In this document: positions 16,595-25,618 of the stretch, piece by piece | How the letters are laid out: every line of letters starts with the position of its first letter | Numbering within the stretch: position 1 is the first letter of the stretch | From: Bacteroidales bacterium | GTDB lineage: Bacteria > Bacteroidota > Bacteroidia > Bacteroidales > F082 | Direction of reading: 5' to 3' | Assembly (NCBI GenBank): GCA_021647205.1 | Contig: JAKIVD010000006.1 | Span: 1 to 64,000 of the forward strand | Length of the DNA: 64,000 nucleotides | Notes under the pieces: generated by a model | What the model was told of the DNA's origin: nothing | The model's input: the letters and a program-made list of their open reading frames with translations, nothing else | Databases searched by the model: none | Program-made: the position numbers and the translations under genes

Positions 16595-19500
16595 TCAAAG
16601 CTTCGGCACCCTGCCCGGTGTGTGGGCTGCGCCCAGTTTATCGAGTCCTGCTTCCAGGTTTTGGAGTTGCTTGTCGATACCCTGGAGTTGTTCCAGCGTG
16701 CCGGGCAGCTCTTCCATCAGGATGTCGTAATTCATCAATTGGGTAGCCGTGGGACCGGCAGTGGAGCTCCACGAAGCCCAGATGATATTCTGAAAACGGT
16801 TACTGAGCGGCATCTGTTCGGGCGGTACTTCTTCCCAACTGGCTTTGGCGGGTGTGCCTTCAAACTTAAAGTTGATGGCATCCAGTTCTTCCCTGAGTTT
16901 TTGGGCCTGCGCTTTCATTTCTTCCGTGGCACCAAATGTTTGTTGCAAGGCCTGCCTGACGTAGGCTGTGCGTTTGGCTAACTCATTAAAATAATCATCG
17001 CCGGCATCCATTACCCGCCACAGATTGGCCACTTTTTTGTAGAATTCATCCAGTTCTTTCCGGTCGCTCGCCGGCAGGCTGGTATTGTTCAGTACTTTGG
17101 CTTCAAACGCGACAGGGCCGGCCAGCGCGGTAATATCGCCATCTTTAAACATGCCCATTTCTACCGTGTATTTTCCGGGGATGGCCGGCAGCCCGCTACC
17201 ACTGTTTTTGGTCGGGTTGAATTTGTCTTTTTTCAGTTTGACGGAACCGGGGTTTTTATAACGTAAATCCCAGTTTTTCCGGTGGATGCCTTCCGATGCA
17301 CTTTCAAAAAGCTGGCGGACGATGGTTCCCTTATCGTCTTTTATTGTAAATATTAAATAGGGTGAAACCTCATTCTTCTCTTTGTCCAACTCTTCTTTGG
17401 TAGGCTGTGGGATGGGCTCACCATTTTTGAACAGTTCCTTTTCTTTTTTCAGTCTTTTGGATTTCAGGCTTTTGGGCACTTCTTTAACATAGTAGGTGAA
17501 GGTTGCCCCAAAATCGGGGTTCTTCGCTTTGTAAACAGTGGAGCCTCCGGCATAACGGCTGCCACGTTGTACGTACATCAAAGCATCCCTTACAGGGAAG
17601 AGCAGGGCGCTGGTGTCCTTCAATGCATCGGCATTTATTTCCCGCAGGGCGGAATAGTCATCCAAGATATAAAAACCACGGCCAAAAGTAGCGATGGCCA
17701 AATCCTTATCTCTTTCCTGGATGGCGATGTCCCTGACGGCAATATCGGGTAGTCCAGTGGCCAGTTTTACCCAGGTTTTTCCACCATCCACACTGAAAAA
17801 GAAACTGAATTCTGTTCCGGTAAAAAGCAGGTTTTCGTTTACCGGATCCTGCACAATGGTATGCACGCTTCCGTTTTCGGGAAGGTCGCCGGCAATGGAA
17901 GCCCATGTTTTACCTTTATCGCTACTTTTTAACAGATAAGGTTTGAAGTCATCGCTTTTGGTGTTGTTGAAAGATGCGAAGACCACATTTTCATCGAAGG
18001 GTGAAGGGAAAATATCACTCACGTAGGTGTATTCCGGAACTCCGGGAAAGACGGCCGTTTTCGACCAGCTTTCGCCTGCATCTTCCGAAACCTGGATGAG
18101 GCCATCATCGGTTCCAACATATAACAAACCTTCTTTCACAGGAGATTCACAAAAGGCAACAATCGTTCCCCACTGCGAAGTGGAAACATGTTTGGCCACG
18201 GCATCGGCAGGCCAGTACTTTCCCATCATTTTAAACTGGTTGCGGTCTTCGTCACGGGTCAGGTCGTTGCTGATAACTTCCCAGGTATTGCCGCGGTCGT
18301 CGCTGCGGAATACCTTGTTGGCAGCCAGGTAAAGCCGGGTTTCAGCATGCGGGCTGAGGAAAAAGGGCGCGTCCCAGTTCCAGCGGTAAGTGAGTTCATC
18401 TTTTCGTGGAGTGGGTTGAATTTTAATTTTCTCGCCCGATTTCCGGTCGAAGCGAAAAATATTTCCATACTGGTAAGCCGAGTAAACGATATCAGGATTC
18501 GAAGCTTCGCTGGCCTGCCAGAAACCATCCCCGCCCAGGGTAACCACCCATTCGTCGCTGGTAACGCCCCCCGATTTGGTGTTGCGCGAAGGGCCGCCCA
18601 TGCTGTTGTTGTCCTGTGTGCCGCCGTACACCCAGTAAAAAGGTTCGGTATTGTCCACCATCACCCGATAGTATTGGGTGACTGGCAAAGTGGTTTTAAA
18701 CTGGTAGCTTTTTCCGCCATCCCAGCTTTCGTAAACACCCCCATCGCCACCAATAATAAAATGGCCATTGTTGACAGGGTCGAGCCACAAAGCGTGGTCG
18801 TCCACGTGGCGCTTGTTGTTGCCAAGGTTTTTCCAGGTTTTGCCGCCGTCGGTTGATTTTTTCGTCCAGGTATCGGGCGCGTACAAAATGTCGGGATTGT
18901 GGGGATCGCAAACCAACTCGCTGTAATACTGTCCGCTACTGAAGTATTTGTTCATTTTGCTGAAAGAGCCGCCATAATTTGTAGAACGGAAGACGCCGCC
19001 TTTGTCGTTGGAAGCTTCAAACATCACATAAACCACCGCAGGGTCGGCCGGGGAAACCACAATTTCCATCCCGCCTTTGTCCACAGCGGGAATACCGTTG
19101 GTAAGTTTATCCCATGTTTTTCCGGCATCGGTCGATTTGTAGAAAGCCGACTCCGGGCCGCCACCGATTTTACCAAATTGCCGCCTGCGCCTTTGTTCGG
19201 CCCCGGCGTAAATCACATCAGGATTTCCCGGCTCGAAAGCGAGATTGGCCACGCCGGTGTTTTCAGAAATCTCAAGGACCTGCTCCCAGTTTTTGCCGCC
19301 ATCGGTGGTTTTGTACACACCGCGTTCACCACCCGGTCCCCAGGCCGAACCTTCGGCAGCTACATAAACTACATTGGAATTGCGGGGGTCAATCAGGATT
19401 TCACCGATTTGACGCGATGTTTTCAATCCCATATTTTTCCAGGACTTTCCGCCATCAACGGTTTTGTAAACACCGTTGCCGTAGCCCAGCGCCCGCTGGT

Positions 19501-19873
19501 GGTTGTTTTCGCCGGTACCTGCCCAAAGCACTGCAGAATTGTTGGGGTCCATGGCCAGGCAGCCGATGGAATAGGTGCCGTGCTTGTCGAAAATGGGCGT
19601 AAAGGTGATGCCGTTGTTGGTGGTTTTCCAGATGTGCCCGGAAGCCACCGCTACGTAATAGGTGGCAAAATTATCGGGGTCGACGGCAAAATCTGCAATG
19701 CGGCCCGAGGCAAAAGCCGGGCCAATACTGCGCCACTTGAGTCCACTGAATGTGGATGATTTTAGAGTGTCTGATTTGGTTGTTTCTTTTTTCTTTTTGG
19801 CTTCGGCTTGTGTGATTCCCGCAAGGAAAATAATCAGGGCCAAAAAAATGGAAAGCTTGATGTGTCTACGCAT
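16595..19873 (-). CDS. Secreted BNR/VPS10-like multi-propeller protein
   Basis: A 1092-residue exported protein with a signal peptide (about 1-25, ending QAEA). It contains many Asp-box (BNR) repeats of the type S-T-D-G-G-K-T-W, for example YKTVDGGKSWKNMG, YKTTDGGKNWEQV, YKSTDAGKTWDKL, KKSTDGGKTWKNLG and FSVDGGKTWVKLA, consistent with stacked propellers as in VPS10/sortilin-like bacterial proteins often annotated as glycosyl hydrolases. After about residue 750 there is a non-propeller part with a helical C-terminus (KELDEFYKKVANLWRVMD). No T9SS tail is visible. Substrate is unknown; members are common in Bacteroidetes that degrade peptides or polysaccharides. Confidence 0.8.
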   Translation of the reverse strand: MRRHIKLSIFLALIIFLAGITQAEAKKKKETTKSDTLKSSTFSGLKWRSIGPAFASGRIADFAVDPDNFATYYVAVASGHIWKTTNNGITFTPIFDKHGTYSIGCLAMDPNNSAVLWAGTGENNHQRALGYGNGVYKTVDGGKSWKNMGLKTSRQIGEILIDPRNSNVVYVAAEGSAWGPGGERGVYKTTDGGKNWEQVLEISENTGVANLAFEPGNPDVIYAGAEQRRRRQFGKIGGGPESAFYKSTDAGKTWDKLTNGIPAVDKGGMEIVVSPADPAVVYVMFEASNDKGGVFRSTNYGGSFSKMNKYFSSGQYYSELVCDPHNPDILYAPDTWTKKSTDGGKTWKNLGNNKRHVDDHALWLDPVNNGHFIIGGDGGVYESWDGGKSYQFKTTLPVTQYYRVMVDNTEPFYWVYGGTQDNNSMGGPSRNTKSGGVTSDEWVVTLGGDGFWQASEASNPDIVYSAYQYGNIFRFDRKSGEKIKIQPTPRKDELTYRWNWDAPFFLSPHAETRLYLAANKVFRSDDRGNTWEVISNDLTRDEDRNQFKMMGKYWPADAVAKHVSTSQWGTIVAFCESPVKEGLLYVGTDDGLIQVSEDAGESWSKTAVFPGVPEYTYVSDIFPSPFDENVVFASFNNTKSDDFKPYLLKSSDKGKTWASIAGDLPENGSVHTIVQDPVNENLLFTGTEFSFFFSVDGGKTWVKLATGLPDIAVRDIAIQERDKDLAIATFGRGFYILDDYSALREINADALKDTSALLFPVRDALMYVQRGSRYAGGSTVYKAKNPDFGATFTYYVKEVPKSLKSKRLKKEKELFKNGEPIPQPTKEELDKEKNEVSPYLIFTIKDDKGTIVRQLFESASEGIHRKNWDLRYKNPGSVKLKKDKFNPTKNSGSGLPAIPGKYTVEMGMFKDGDITALAGPVAFEAKVLNNTSLPASDRKELDEFYKKVANLWRVMDAGDDYFNELAKRTAYVRQALQQTFGATEEMKAQAQKLREELDAINFKFEGTPAKASWEEVPPEQMPLSNRFQNIIWASWSSTAGPTATQLMNYDILMEELPGTLEQLQGIDKQLQNLEAGLDKLGAAHTPGRVPKL

Positions 19874-19947
19874 GGTGATGGGTTTAATGATTAATATTTT
19901 TCTTTTAATTTTGGTATTGGCTATTTGTATTCTTTTGAACTGTTGTA

Positions 19948-20190
19948 TTACAAAGCTCTTTTTATGGCAAAACCTTTGTGGGTTAATTTGTATTTTTGAT
20001 TTGGGTGATTTGGACTGTCAGGATATTTCATTTCAATTGCTCCCGATTCCAAAGCCGGTAAAAGTTCAAAAAGAAAAGGTTCAAAAAATTTACCAAGCAG
20101 CGGGTCGGCAATAAGGTAATCATGCAGCGCTTTTCGCTCTTCAGAAAATTCTGATTGAACACTGCTGATAAATATTTTTTTCTTTGCCAC
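19948..20190 (-). pseudogene. DUF4062 / AlbA-type regulator with its middle deleted
   Basis: An 80-residue open frame. The first half (KKKIFISSVQSEFSEERKAL to GKFFEPFLFELLPA) is the start of a DUF4062-type protein, and the second half (LESGAIEMKYPDSPNHPNQKYKLTHKG) is the C-terminal winged-helix end of AlbA_2/RecG-like regulators, where such proteins normally have several hundred residues between the two. The join is in frame near residue 49. The full-length form is about 300-480 residues in relatives as I recall them. It is read as the relic of one in-frame deletion rather than a genuine small protein. Confidence 0.65.
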
Positions 20191-20342
20191 TTCCCGAAAC
20201 TAATTGAACAAAAATATACTTTCTACAAACAACAAATTGAATTAGATCAACTGATTATTTTCCAATATCGCAGCAAATTAGCCATGAATAATTCTACAAG
20301 TACGTTTGAAAAAAGAAGCTAAAAGTAGGAAATTTAAAGAAG

Positions 20343-20540
20343 CTAAACCTGCTTGTGCCGAAAACAATCTGTGAGATGGTCGTTCACTATGCCGGCAGCC
20401 TGCATAAAGGCGTAGCAATATTTATTAAATAAGGCCGGGAGGAAGAATATGACAGTCAATGCCAACAGCAGAGCGATTAGATAAGGGGAGAGGATAATAT
20501 TAAAAAAGTTTGTCCTTAGCATTTTTATCATTGTCTTCAA
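20343..20540 (-). pseudogene. Small membrane ORF, possibly the 5' relic of a sensor kinase
   Basis: A 65-residue frame with one strong hydrophobic helix (about 12-38: FFNIILSPYLIALLLALTVI and onward) followed by FFLPALFNKY. That last segment is very similar to LLPPVFDKYK at the start of the propeller-LytS kinase near 63.7 kb. After NKY the sequence stops resembling the kinase. It may be the surviving N-terminus of a related kinase, or simply a small hypothetical protein. It lies 25 bp downstream of the GH13 gene on the same strand. Evidence is a short motif match only. Confidence 0.35.
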
Positions 20541-20564
20541 AAATACTAATATTGGGCTTACGCC

Positions 20565-22454
20565 TTAGAAAACGCCCATTTTACCTTTACTCCCAACCCG
20601 CCTGAACACCCCCGCCCCCAGCGGCTGAACCCTGATTTGCGATCCTTCGACTGCGTTACCGTCCAGCAGGTTGAGGTAGCTTGACGCTTGCGGGAAGCTA
20701 AATGTCCGGGTCTTTTTACCGAGATTAAAAACGACGATGATTTGTTCATCGCCCAGCACCCTTTCGTAAACCAGCCATTTTTTGTCGGCGGCAAGGAAGT
20801 TCAGATCGCCGTCCATCAGCACGGGGTTTTCTTTGCGGATGCGGATGAGCTTTTTGTAGAACTCAAAATGTTCGCGGTTGAATCCCACTTCATCAAATTC
20901 TTTTTCACCCGGTTGAAAGTTGTTCCTGTACTCGGGCTCAAAGTCGAATTCCGGCCACCAGAGGGGCTTGCGGCAGTCGGGGTCGTCGGCGCCCCACATG
21001 CCCATTTCGTCGCCGTTCCAGATGTGTGGCGCGCCCGGGATGGTGAACTGGTGGATCAAATACAGTTTCACCCTTTGGTAAGTTTCTTCGCCGGGTTTTC
21101 CCGTGAGGTAATCCGGGTTTTCGTTGGGCTTGGCATGGTATTTATATTTTGTGGGGTTGGCAAAGGAGGTCAGCAGCCGCGGCGAGTCGTGGGTAGCTGC
21201 CGTGTTCATCATGGCTTTTACGGTTTCTTTTTGCAGCCTGTTCCACTGAAATTCAAGGCTGTCTTTGAACTGCCCGGCATCAATTTCGTCATCCGTCAGC
21301 CCGAAAAAACTTCGTGCCGGGCGGTACACCTGGTAAAACATCACGGCATCGAACACATCGCCTTTGAGGTAGGGCGCGGGGTTCATCAGTTTGTCGGGCC
21401 ATTTTTCCCACCAGATCTCACCAACAAGGTAAGCTTCGGGGTTGACGGACTTGACAAACTTTCGCCAGTCGCGCCAAAAGATCAGCCCGATGTGGTCGGC
21501 CACATCCAGCCGAAATCCGTCGATGCCTTTGCTTACATCGCCCTGCGGCGCCAGCCACCTTTTGGTGACCTCGTAAATGTGCTGTTTGGCACCCTTGTTG
21601 ATGTCGCCTTCGTAGGGATGGCCCATTACCCTTTTTGTTTTGAGGTTTACCTTTTTGATTTCGGGAAGGCTTTGCAGATCGAGCCAGCCGTGGTAGGCAA
21701 ATTCGTTTTCTTCGGTTTCGGGGTCATCAAAAGTTTTGATGGCATACCAGTCTTTGTACTTTGATTTTTCCTGGTTTTTGACCAGGTCTTTCCATGCCCA
21801 GAACTCCACGCCGGTGTGGTTCCACGAATAATCGAGGATGACGCGCATCCCTCTTTTATGCAATTCATCCACCAGTTTCAGGAACAGTTTGTCGGCAGCA
21901 GTCCATTTCCAGGTGGCCGGGTCGTCGGGAATTTCGGAAGCGATGATTTGGTTGTCGCCCTGCGGGTCGGGTCCGAAATTTACGTCGATGTGGCGGTAGT
22001 TGCGGGCATCGTATTTGTGCAGCGAGGGGGCGTCGTTCAGGGGGTTAAAATAAATGGCCGTCACGCCCAGTTCCTGCAGGTAGTCGAGTTTGCCGAGCAC
22101 CCCTTGCAGGTCGCCGCCGTATCGGCGAAGGCCCAGCCCGCCGTAGAAATCGGTGTTCAGGTTTTTGGTCCAGTCTTCCTGTTTGTACCAGTTTTGCGTC
22201 CAGGGGGTGATGGCCCAGTCTGCCGGCGGGTGGCGGTAGTTGGAGGCGGCGTACATATTTTCGGGACGGGGATCGTTGGCCCGGTCGCCGTTGTTGAAGC
22301 GCTCGACGAAAATCTGGTACCAGATGGCATCTTTGGCCCAGGACGGGGGCTGTTCCCGCAAAATCTTTATCTCTTTTTTCTTCTCAGGTTTTTGTTCACA
22401 CATAACGAAAACGAAACTGAACAGGATGAACAAAAAAACGGTAATGCTTCGCAT
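20565..22454 (-). CDS. GH13 alpha-amylase-family lipoprotein
   Basis: A 629-residue glycoside hydrolase family 13 enzyme anchored as a lipoprotein: signal peptide ending with Cys19 (FVFVMC). It has a TIM barrel with the four conserved regions: DYSWNHTG (region I), GIDGFRLDVADH (region II, nucleophile Asp about 315), VGEIWW (region III, acid/base Glu about 346) and AATHDSPR (region IV, Asp about 421). The opening WAKDAIWYQIFVERFNNGD is typical of neopullulanase/cyclomaltodextrinase-like members. It probably cleaves alpha-glucans in the periplasm or at the surface, but there is no SusC/D pair nearby. Confidence 0.92.
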   Translation of the reverse strand: MRSITVFLFILFSFVFVMCEQKPEKKKEIKILREQPPSWAKDAIWYQIFVERFNNGDRANDPRPENMYAASNYRHPPADWAITPWTQNWYKQEDWTKNLNTDFYGGLGLRRYGGDLQGVLGKLDYLQELGVTAIYFNPLNDAPSLHKYDARNYRHIDVNFGPDPQGDNQIIASEIPDDPATWKWTAADKLFLKLVDELHKRGMRVILDYSWNHTGVEFWAWKDLVKNQEKSKYKDWYAIKTFDDPETEENEFAYHGWLDLQSLPEIKKVNLKTKRVMGHPYEGDINKGAKQHIYEVTKRWLAPQGDVSKGIDGFRLDVADHIGLIFWRDWRKFVKSVNPEAYLVGEIWWEKWPDKLMNPAPYLKGDVFDAVMFYQVYRPARSFFGLTDDEIDAGQFKDSLEFQWNRLQKETVKAMMNTAATHDSPRLLTSFANPTKYKYHAKPNENPDYLTGKPGEETYQRVKLYLIHQFTIPGAPHIWNGDEMGMWGADDPDCRKPLWWPEFDFEPEYRNNFQPGEKEFDEVGFNREHFEFYKKLIRIRKENPVLMDGDLNFLAADKKWLVYERVLGDEQIIVVFNLGKKTRTFSFPQASSYLNLLDGNAVEGSQIRVQPLGAGVFRRVGSKGKMGVF

Positions 22455-22546
22455 GATGGGGTTGAATTGGGTTGTAAAAGTAAGGAAAAGAGGGGGATTT
22501 TCTTCCTGTATGGCAGCCCCGGGCTCAACAATTTTTACGTATTGAA

Positions 22547-23902
22547 TTAAAACACCAGGGTAAAAACAGCCCCTTCGCCCGGTCTTGAGCGCACGCTGAC
22601 ACTGCCTTTGTGCATTTGCATGATTTGCCGGGAAAGGCTCAATCCGATACCTGATCCTTTTTGTTTGGAAGTGAAAAAAGGCATGAAAATCTTATCCATG
22701 ATGTCCTGGCTGATGCCTTTGCCCGAATCGGCAATTTCGACAGTTGTACGGTTGTTCAGGTTAACGGAAGCCACAATGGTGATTTTCCGCTCACTCACTT
22801 CCCTTACTGCATCAATTGCATTCAACAGCAAATTGATGATGACCTGGTCAACCAGATCGGGGTCGGCCAGTACTTTCAAATCTTTCGGGAAAATTTTGTA
22901 CGTGCATATTATTTCATGCTTCTGAAACTTTGGTTCCATTAAACCCAGTGCCCTTTCAACCAGTTGTTGCAGGCTGAAATACCTGAAATGGGGTTTGGGA
23001 ATGCGTGTGAGGTTGCGGTAAATTTCCACAAAATTCAACAGGCCACGGCTGCGGTTTTCGATGGTCGAAATAGCCTGGGCAACATCTTCAAACATCTCTT
23101 TTTCCTGGTCGGTTTGAGGTGGGTTGTTTTCCTTTCGTTCTTCCAAAATATCCTTCACTGTTGAGGCCAGCGACGAAATAGGGGTGATGGAATTCATAAT
23201 CTCGTGGGTAAGTACACGGATCAGTTTCTGCCACGATTCGATTTCTTTTTGTTCCAGTTCGGGATGGATGTCCTGAAAAGAGGCCAGCAAATATTCTTCG
23301 CCGCGCATGCGGAACTGCGTAGTGTGAATGGAAAGCTGGATGAGTTCGTCTTCGACAAAAAGTTTCACCAGGCTTTTGTCGCCGGCCTTCATGTTCAACA
23401 AGCGGTCGGGCAGTTCCCCAGAAATACTATCCAGCTTTTTGATGTTGCGCAAATGATTTACCCGCAGCAAGCGTTTTACCGAATTGTTCACAACATCAAC
23501 CGTCCCGTCGTGTTTGTAAACGATGATGCCGATACTCACATGCTGGATGACCGTCAGCAGGTAATTGAAATGCTCTTCTTTCTCAGTTTTGTTTTTATTG
23601 AATGCCTCGATGACTTCGTTAAATTCCCTGTTCAGTCCCTCAAAACTTTTCCCGAGTTCGTTGTCCACATAAGAAGTAGTGAAATCAGCATGGCGGATGG
23701 ATTCAAAAAAGCGGGTCAGTTTCCTGTTGGTTTGTTCCACATAACGGATTAAAGCGACAATTTGTGCGATAAAAAGCAGGACAAGCAGGATGGCGCTTAC
23801 GGCATAAGCTGTTTGCTGATGGATAAAAAGTATCAGCAAAAAGTTAATTACAATGAGCGTAACCCGTAAAACAACCTGTAGCCTGAAGTGTTTAAATACC
23901 AT
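22547..23902 (-). CDS. Sensor histidine kinase of an NtrC-type pair
   Basis: A 451-residue kinase with two membrane helices (about 12-28 and 33-53), a HAMP-like/coiled region, a PAS-like domain (about 115-210), a phosphoacceptor box LTHEIMNSITPIS (His233) and a HATPase domain (N box NLLLNAIDAV, G1 DSGKGIS, G2 GSGIGLSLSRQIM). It resembles NtrB/NtrY-type kinases. The start chosen is MVFKHFRLQ, which overlaps the last 11 bp of the upstream regulator gene; the longer frame would run deep into it. It should phosphorylate the sigma-54 activator encoded by that gene. With little periplasmic sequence, the signal is probably sensed in the membrane or cytosol. Confidence 0.92.
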   Translation of the reverse strand: MVFKHFRLQVVLRVTLIVINFLLILFIHQQTAYAVSAILLVLLFIAQIVALIRYVEQTNRKLTRFFESIRHADFTTSYVDNELGKSFEGLNREFNEVIEAFNKNKTEKEEHFNYLLTVIQHVSIGIIVYKHDGTVDVVNNSVKRLLRVNHLRNIKKLDSISGELPDRLLNMKAGDKSLVKLFVEDELIQLSIHTTQFRMRGEEYLLASFQDIHPELEQKEIESWQKLIRVLTHEIMNSITPISSLASTVKDILEERKENNPPQTDQEKEMFEDVAQAISTIENRSRGLLNFVEIYRNLTRIPKPHFRYFSLQQLVERALGLMEPKFQKHEIICTYKIFPKDLKVLADPDLVDQVIINLLLNAIDAVREVSERKITIVASVNLNNRTTVEIADSGKGISQDIMDKIFMPFFTSKQKGSGIGLSLSRQIMQMHKGSVSVRSRPGEGAVFTLVF

Positions 23903-25271
23903 GCTTTTCGATCCTTCTGTAAAGCGATGCCCTGGTAAGCCCCAATTCTTTGGCAGCCCTGCTGATGTTTCCACCATGCTTGTCGATAACTTTTCGGATG
24001 AGGATTTTCTCCACTTCTTCCAGTTTCATGTTTTCGGGCGAAAAGTCTTCTTCAACGGCCCCGCTGCTTTCCTGCACGAAAAAATCGTGGGGTTCCAGGA
24101 TGTTGGACTCACTCAAAATCACTGCCCTTTCGACGGCATGTTGCAGTTCGCGGATATTTCCCGGCCAGTTGTGTTTTTGCAACCGGCGGAGGGTTCCGGC
24201 ATTGATTCTTTTCTTTGGGATTTTGTACTTCCTGCAATACACATTCAGGTAGTGTTCCACCAGCGGTTCGATATCCTCTGTCCTTTCCCGCAATGGCGGA
24301 AGGGAGATTTCCACCGTATTGATGCGGTACAATAGGTCTTGCCTGAATTTTCCCTCAGACACCATTTGATAAAGGGGCATGTTGGTTGCACTGATAATAC
24401 GGACATCGATGGGGATTTCCTTTCCTGATCCGAGCCTGACGACTTTGCGGCTTTGCAGTACACTTAGCAACTTTGATTGCAGGCCATGGGTCAGGTTACC
24501 GAGTTCGTCAAGAAAAATGGTGCCTTTATTGGCAGCCTCAAAGCGGCCTGCCCGGTCCTCTTTGGCATCAGTGAATGCACCTTTTTTGTAACCGAAGAGC
24601 TCGCTTTCAAAAAGGCTCTCGGTAATTGCACCGAGGTCAACGGGGATAAAAACTTTACCGGCACGTTGCGAAGCACGGTGGATGGCGCGTGCAACAACTT
24701 CTTTTCCGGTCCCGTTTTCGCCCAGTATAAGGACATTGGCATCGGTTTTTGCCACTTTGTAGGCAATGTTCATCACCTTTTTCATGGCGGCCGAATTGCC
24801 TACCATATTGCTGTAAGATTGGTCCTGGTCGGCAATCAGCACCTTTTGGGTAGAGCGGAGGTTTTCGAGCTCTACCTTTGATTGGCGGATACGCAGGGAG
24901 GTTTCGATGGTGGCGAGCAGTTTTTTGTTGTCCCAGGGTTTCAGGATGAAATTTGTCGCGCCTTCTTTGATGCCCTGAACGGCCAACTCAATGTCGCCGT
25001 ATCCCGTAATAAAAATTACAGTGGCGGCAGGGTCGTGTTCAAGAATGACGTTCAGCCAGTGAAAACCTTCCTTTCCGCTGGTGGCATCGCGCGAAAAATT
25101 CATGTCCAGCAGAATAATATCGTAATTCTCATTTTTGAGCAAGTCGGGTATATTCTGTGGGTTTTTCTCTGTGTGTACAATTTCCAGATGTTGCCGAAGA
25201 AACATTTTTGCTGCCAGCAAAATATCCGTGTCGTCGTCAACAATAAGCAGTCTCGATTTTATTTTTCCCAT
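23892..25271 (-). CDS. Sigma-54-dependent response regulator (NtrC family)
   Basis: A 459-residue activator: receiver domain (1-120, phosphorylated Asp56), AAA+ domain with Walker A GENGTGK (184-190), the sigma-54 contact loop GAFTDA (231-236, Asp in place of the usual Gly), Walker B TIFLDELGNL and arginine-finger region, then a Fis-type helix-turn-helix (about 425-459: GGNISRAAKELGLTRASLYRRI). It is followed by its kinase with an 11-bp overlap. The divergent ABC exporter operon carries a sigma-54-like promoter and is the obvious target, as in other Bacteroidetes; that link is inference. Confidence 0.94.
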   Translation of the reverse strand: MGKIKSRLLIVDDDTDILLAAKMFLRQHLEIVHTEKNPQNIPDLLKNENYDIILLDMNFSRDATSGKEGFHWLNVILEHDPAATVIFITGYGDIELAVQGIKEGATNFILKPWDNKKLLATIETSLRIRQSKVELENLRSTQKVLIADQDQSYSNMVGNSAAMKKVMNIAYKVAKTDANVLILGENGTGKEVVARAIHRASQRAGKVFIPVDLGAITESLFESELFGYKKGAFTDAKEDRAGRFEAANKGTIFLDELGNLTHGLQSKLLSVLQSRKVVRLGSGKEIPIDVRIISATNMPLYQMVSEGKFRQDLLYRINTVEISLPPLRERTEDIEPLVEHYLNVYCRKYKIPKKRINAGTLRRLQKHNWPGNIRELQHAVERAVILSESNILEPHDFFVQESSGAVEEDFSPENMKLEEVEKILIRKVIDKHGGNISRAAKELGLTRASLYRRIEKHGI

Positions 25272-25618
25272 AGTCCGGCAGTGTTTTCAGCTGTTAAAAA
25301 ATTGTTTGATAAAAGTAAATAATATTGTTCACCCTTGTACAAAAATATGGACGATTCCGAACACGAATAGTTACATCAGCCGTTGAATTATTTTTCAACA
25401 ATTTGAAAAACTGATAAATAGGCGCATTGGCACAATCTTAGTTAAAAGATGTTAAGAATGGAATACCGTACGGAATTTGAAACTGTATTCCTGTGCGGAT
25501 TTATTATTGGCCAATCTGTCAACATGTGGAATATCCGGGTGATAATTTCAATGCTAAAAATGACTATTATTACAAAATGAAAGCCAGTGGGATGACGATA
25601 AATTTTACTTTGAATTAA
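25272..25618 (+). promoter_or_regulatory. Divergent regulatory region with a sigma-54-like promoter
   Basis: This 347-bp gene-free stretch separates the NtrC-type regulator from the ABC exporter. TTGGCAC-AATC-TTAGTT at 25427-25443 matches the sigma-54 consensus TTGGCACrnnnyTTGCT except at two positions in the -12 half (GT instead of GC), with the invariant GG. Downstream lies an inverted repeat GGAATAC/GTATTCC (25460-25466 and 25485-25491) enclosing the palindrome CCGTACGG. It may bind the regulator or affect the leader. The predicted start near 25454 leaves a leader of about 165 nt. Confidence 0.55.

Noticed and set aside
18899-19759. 286-codon plus-strand frame inside the BNR protein gene
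   Set aside because: A shadow of the BNR repeats; no start context and no domain.
20688-21764. 358-codon plus-strand frame opposite the GH13 gene
   Set aside because: The opposite strand has all four GH13 regions; this frame is a codon-bias shadow.
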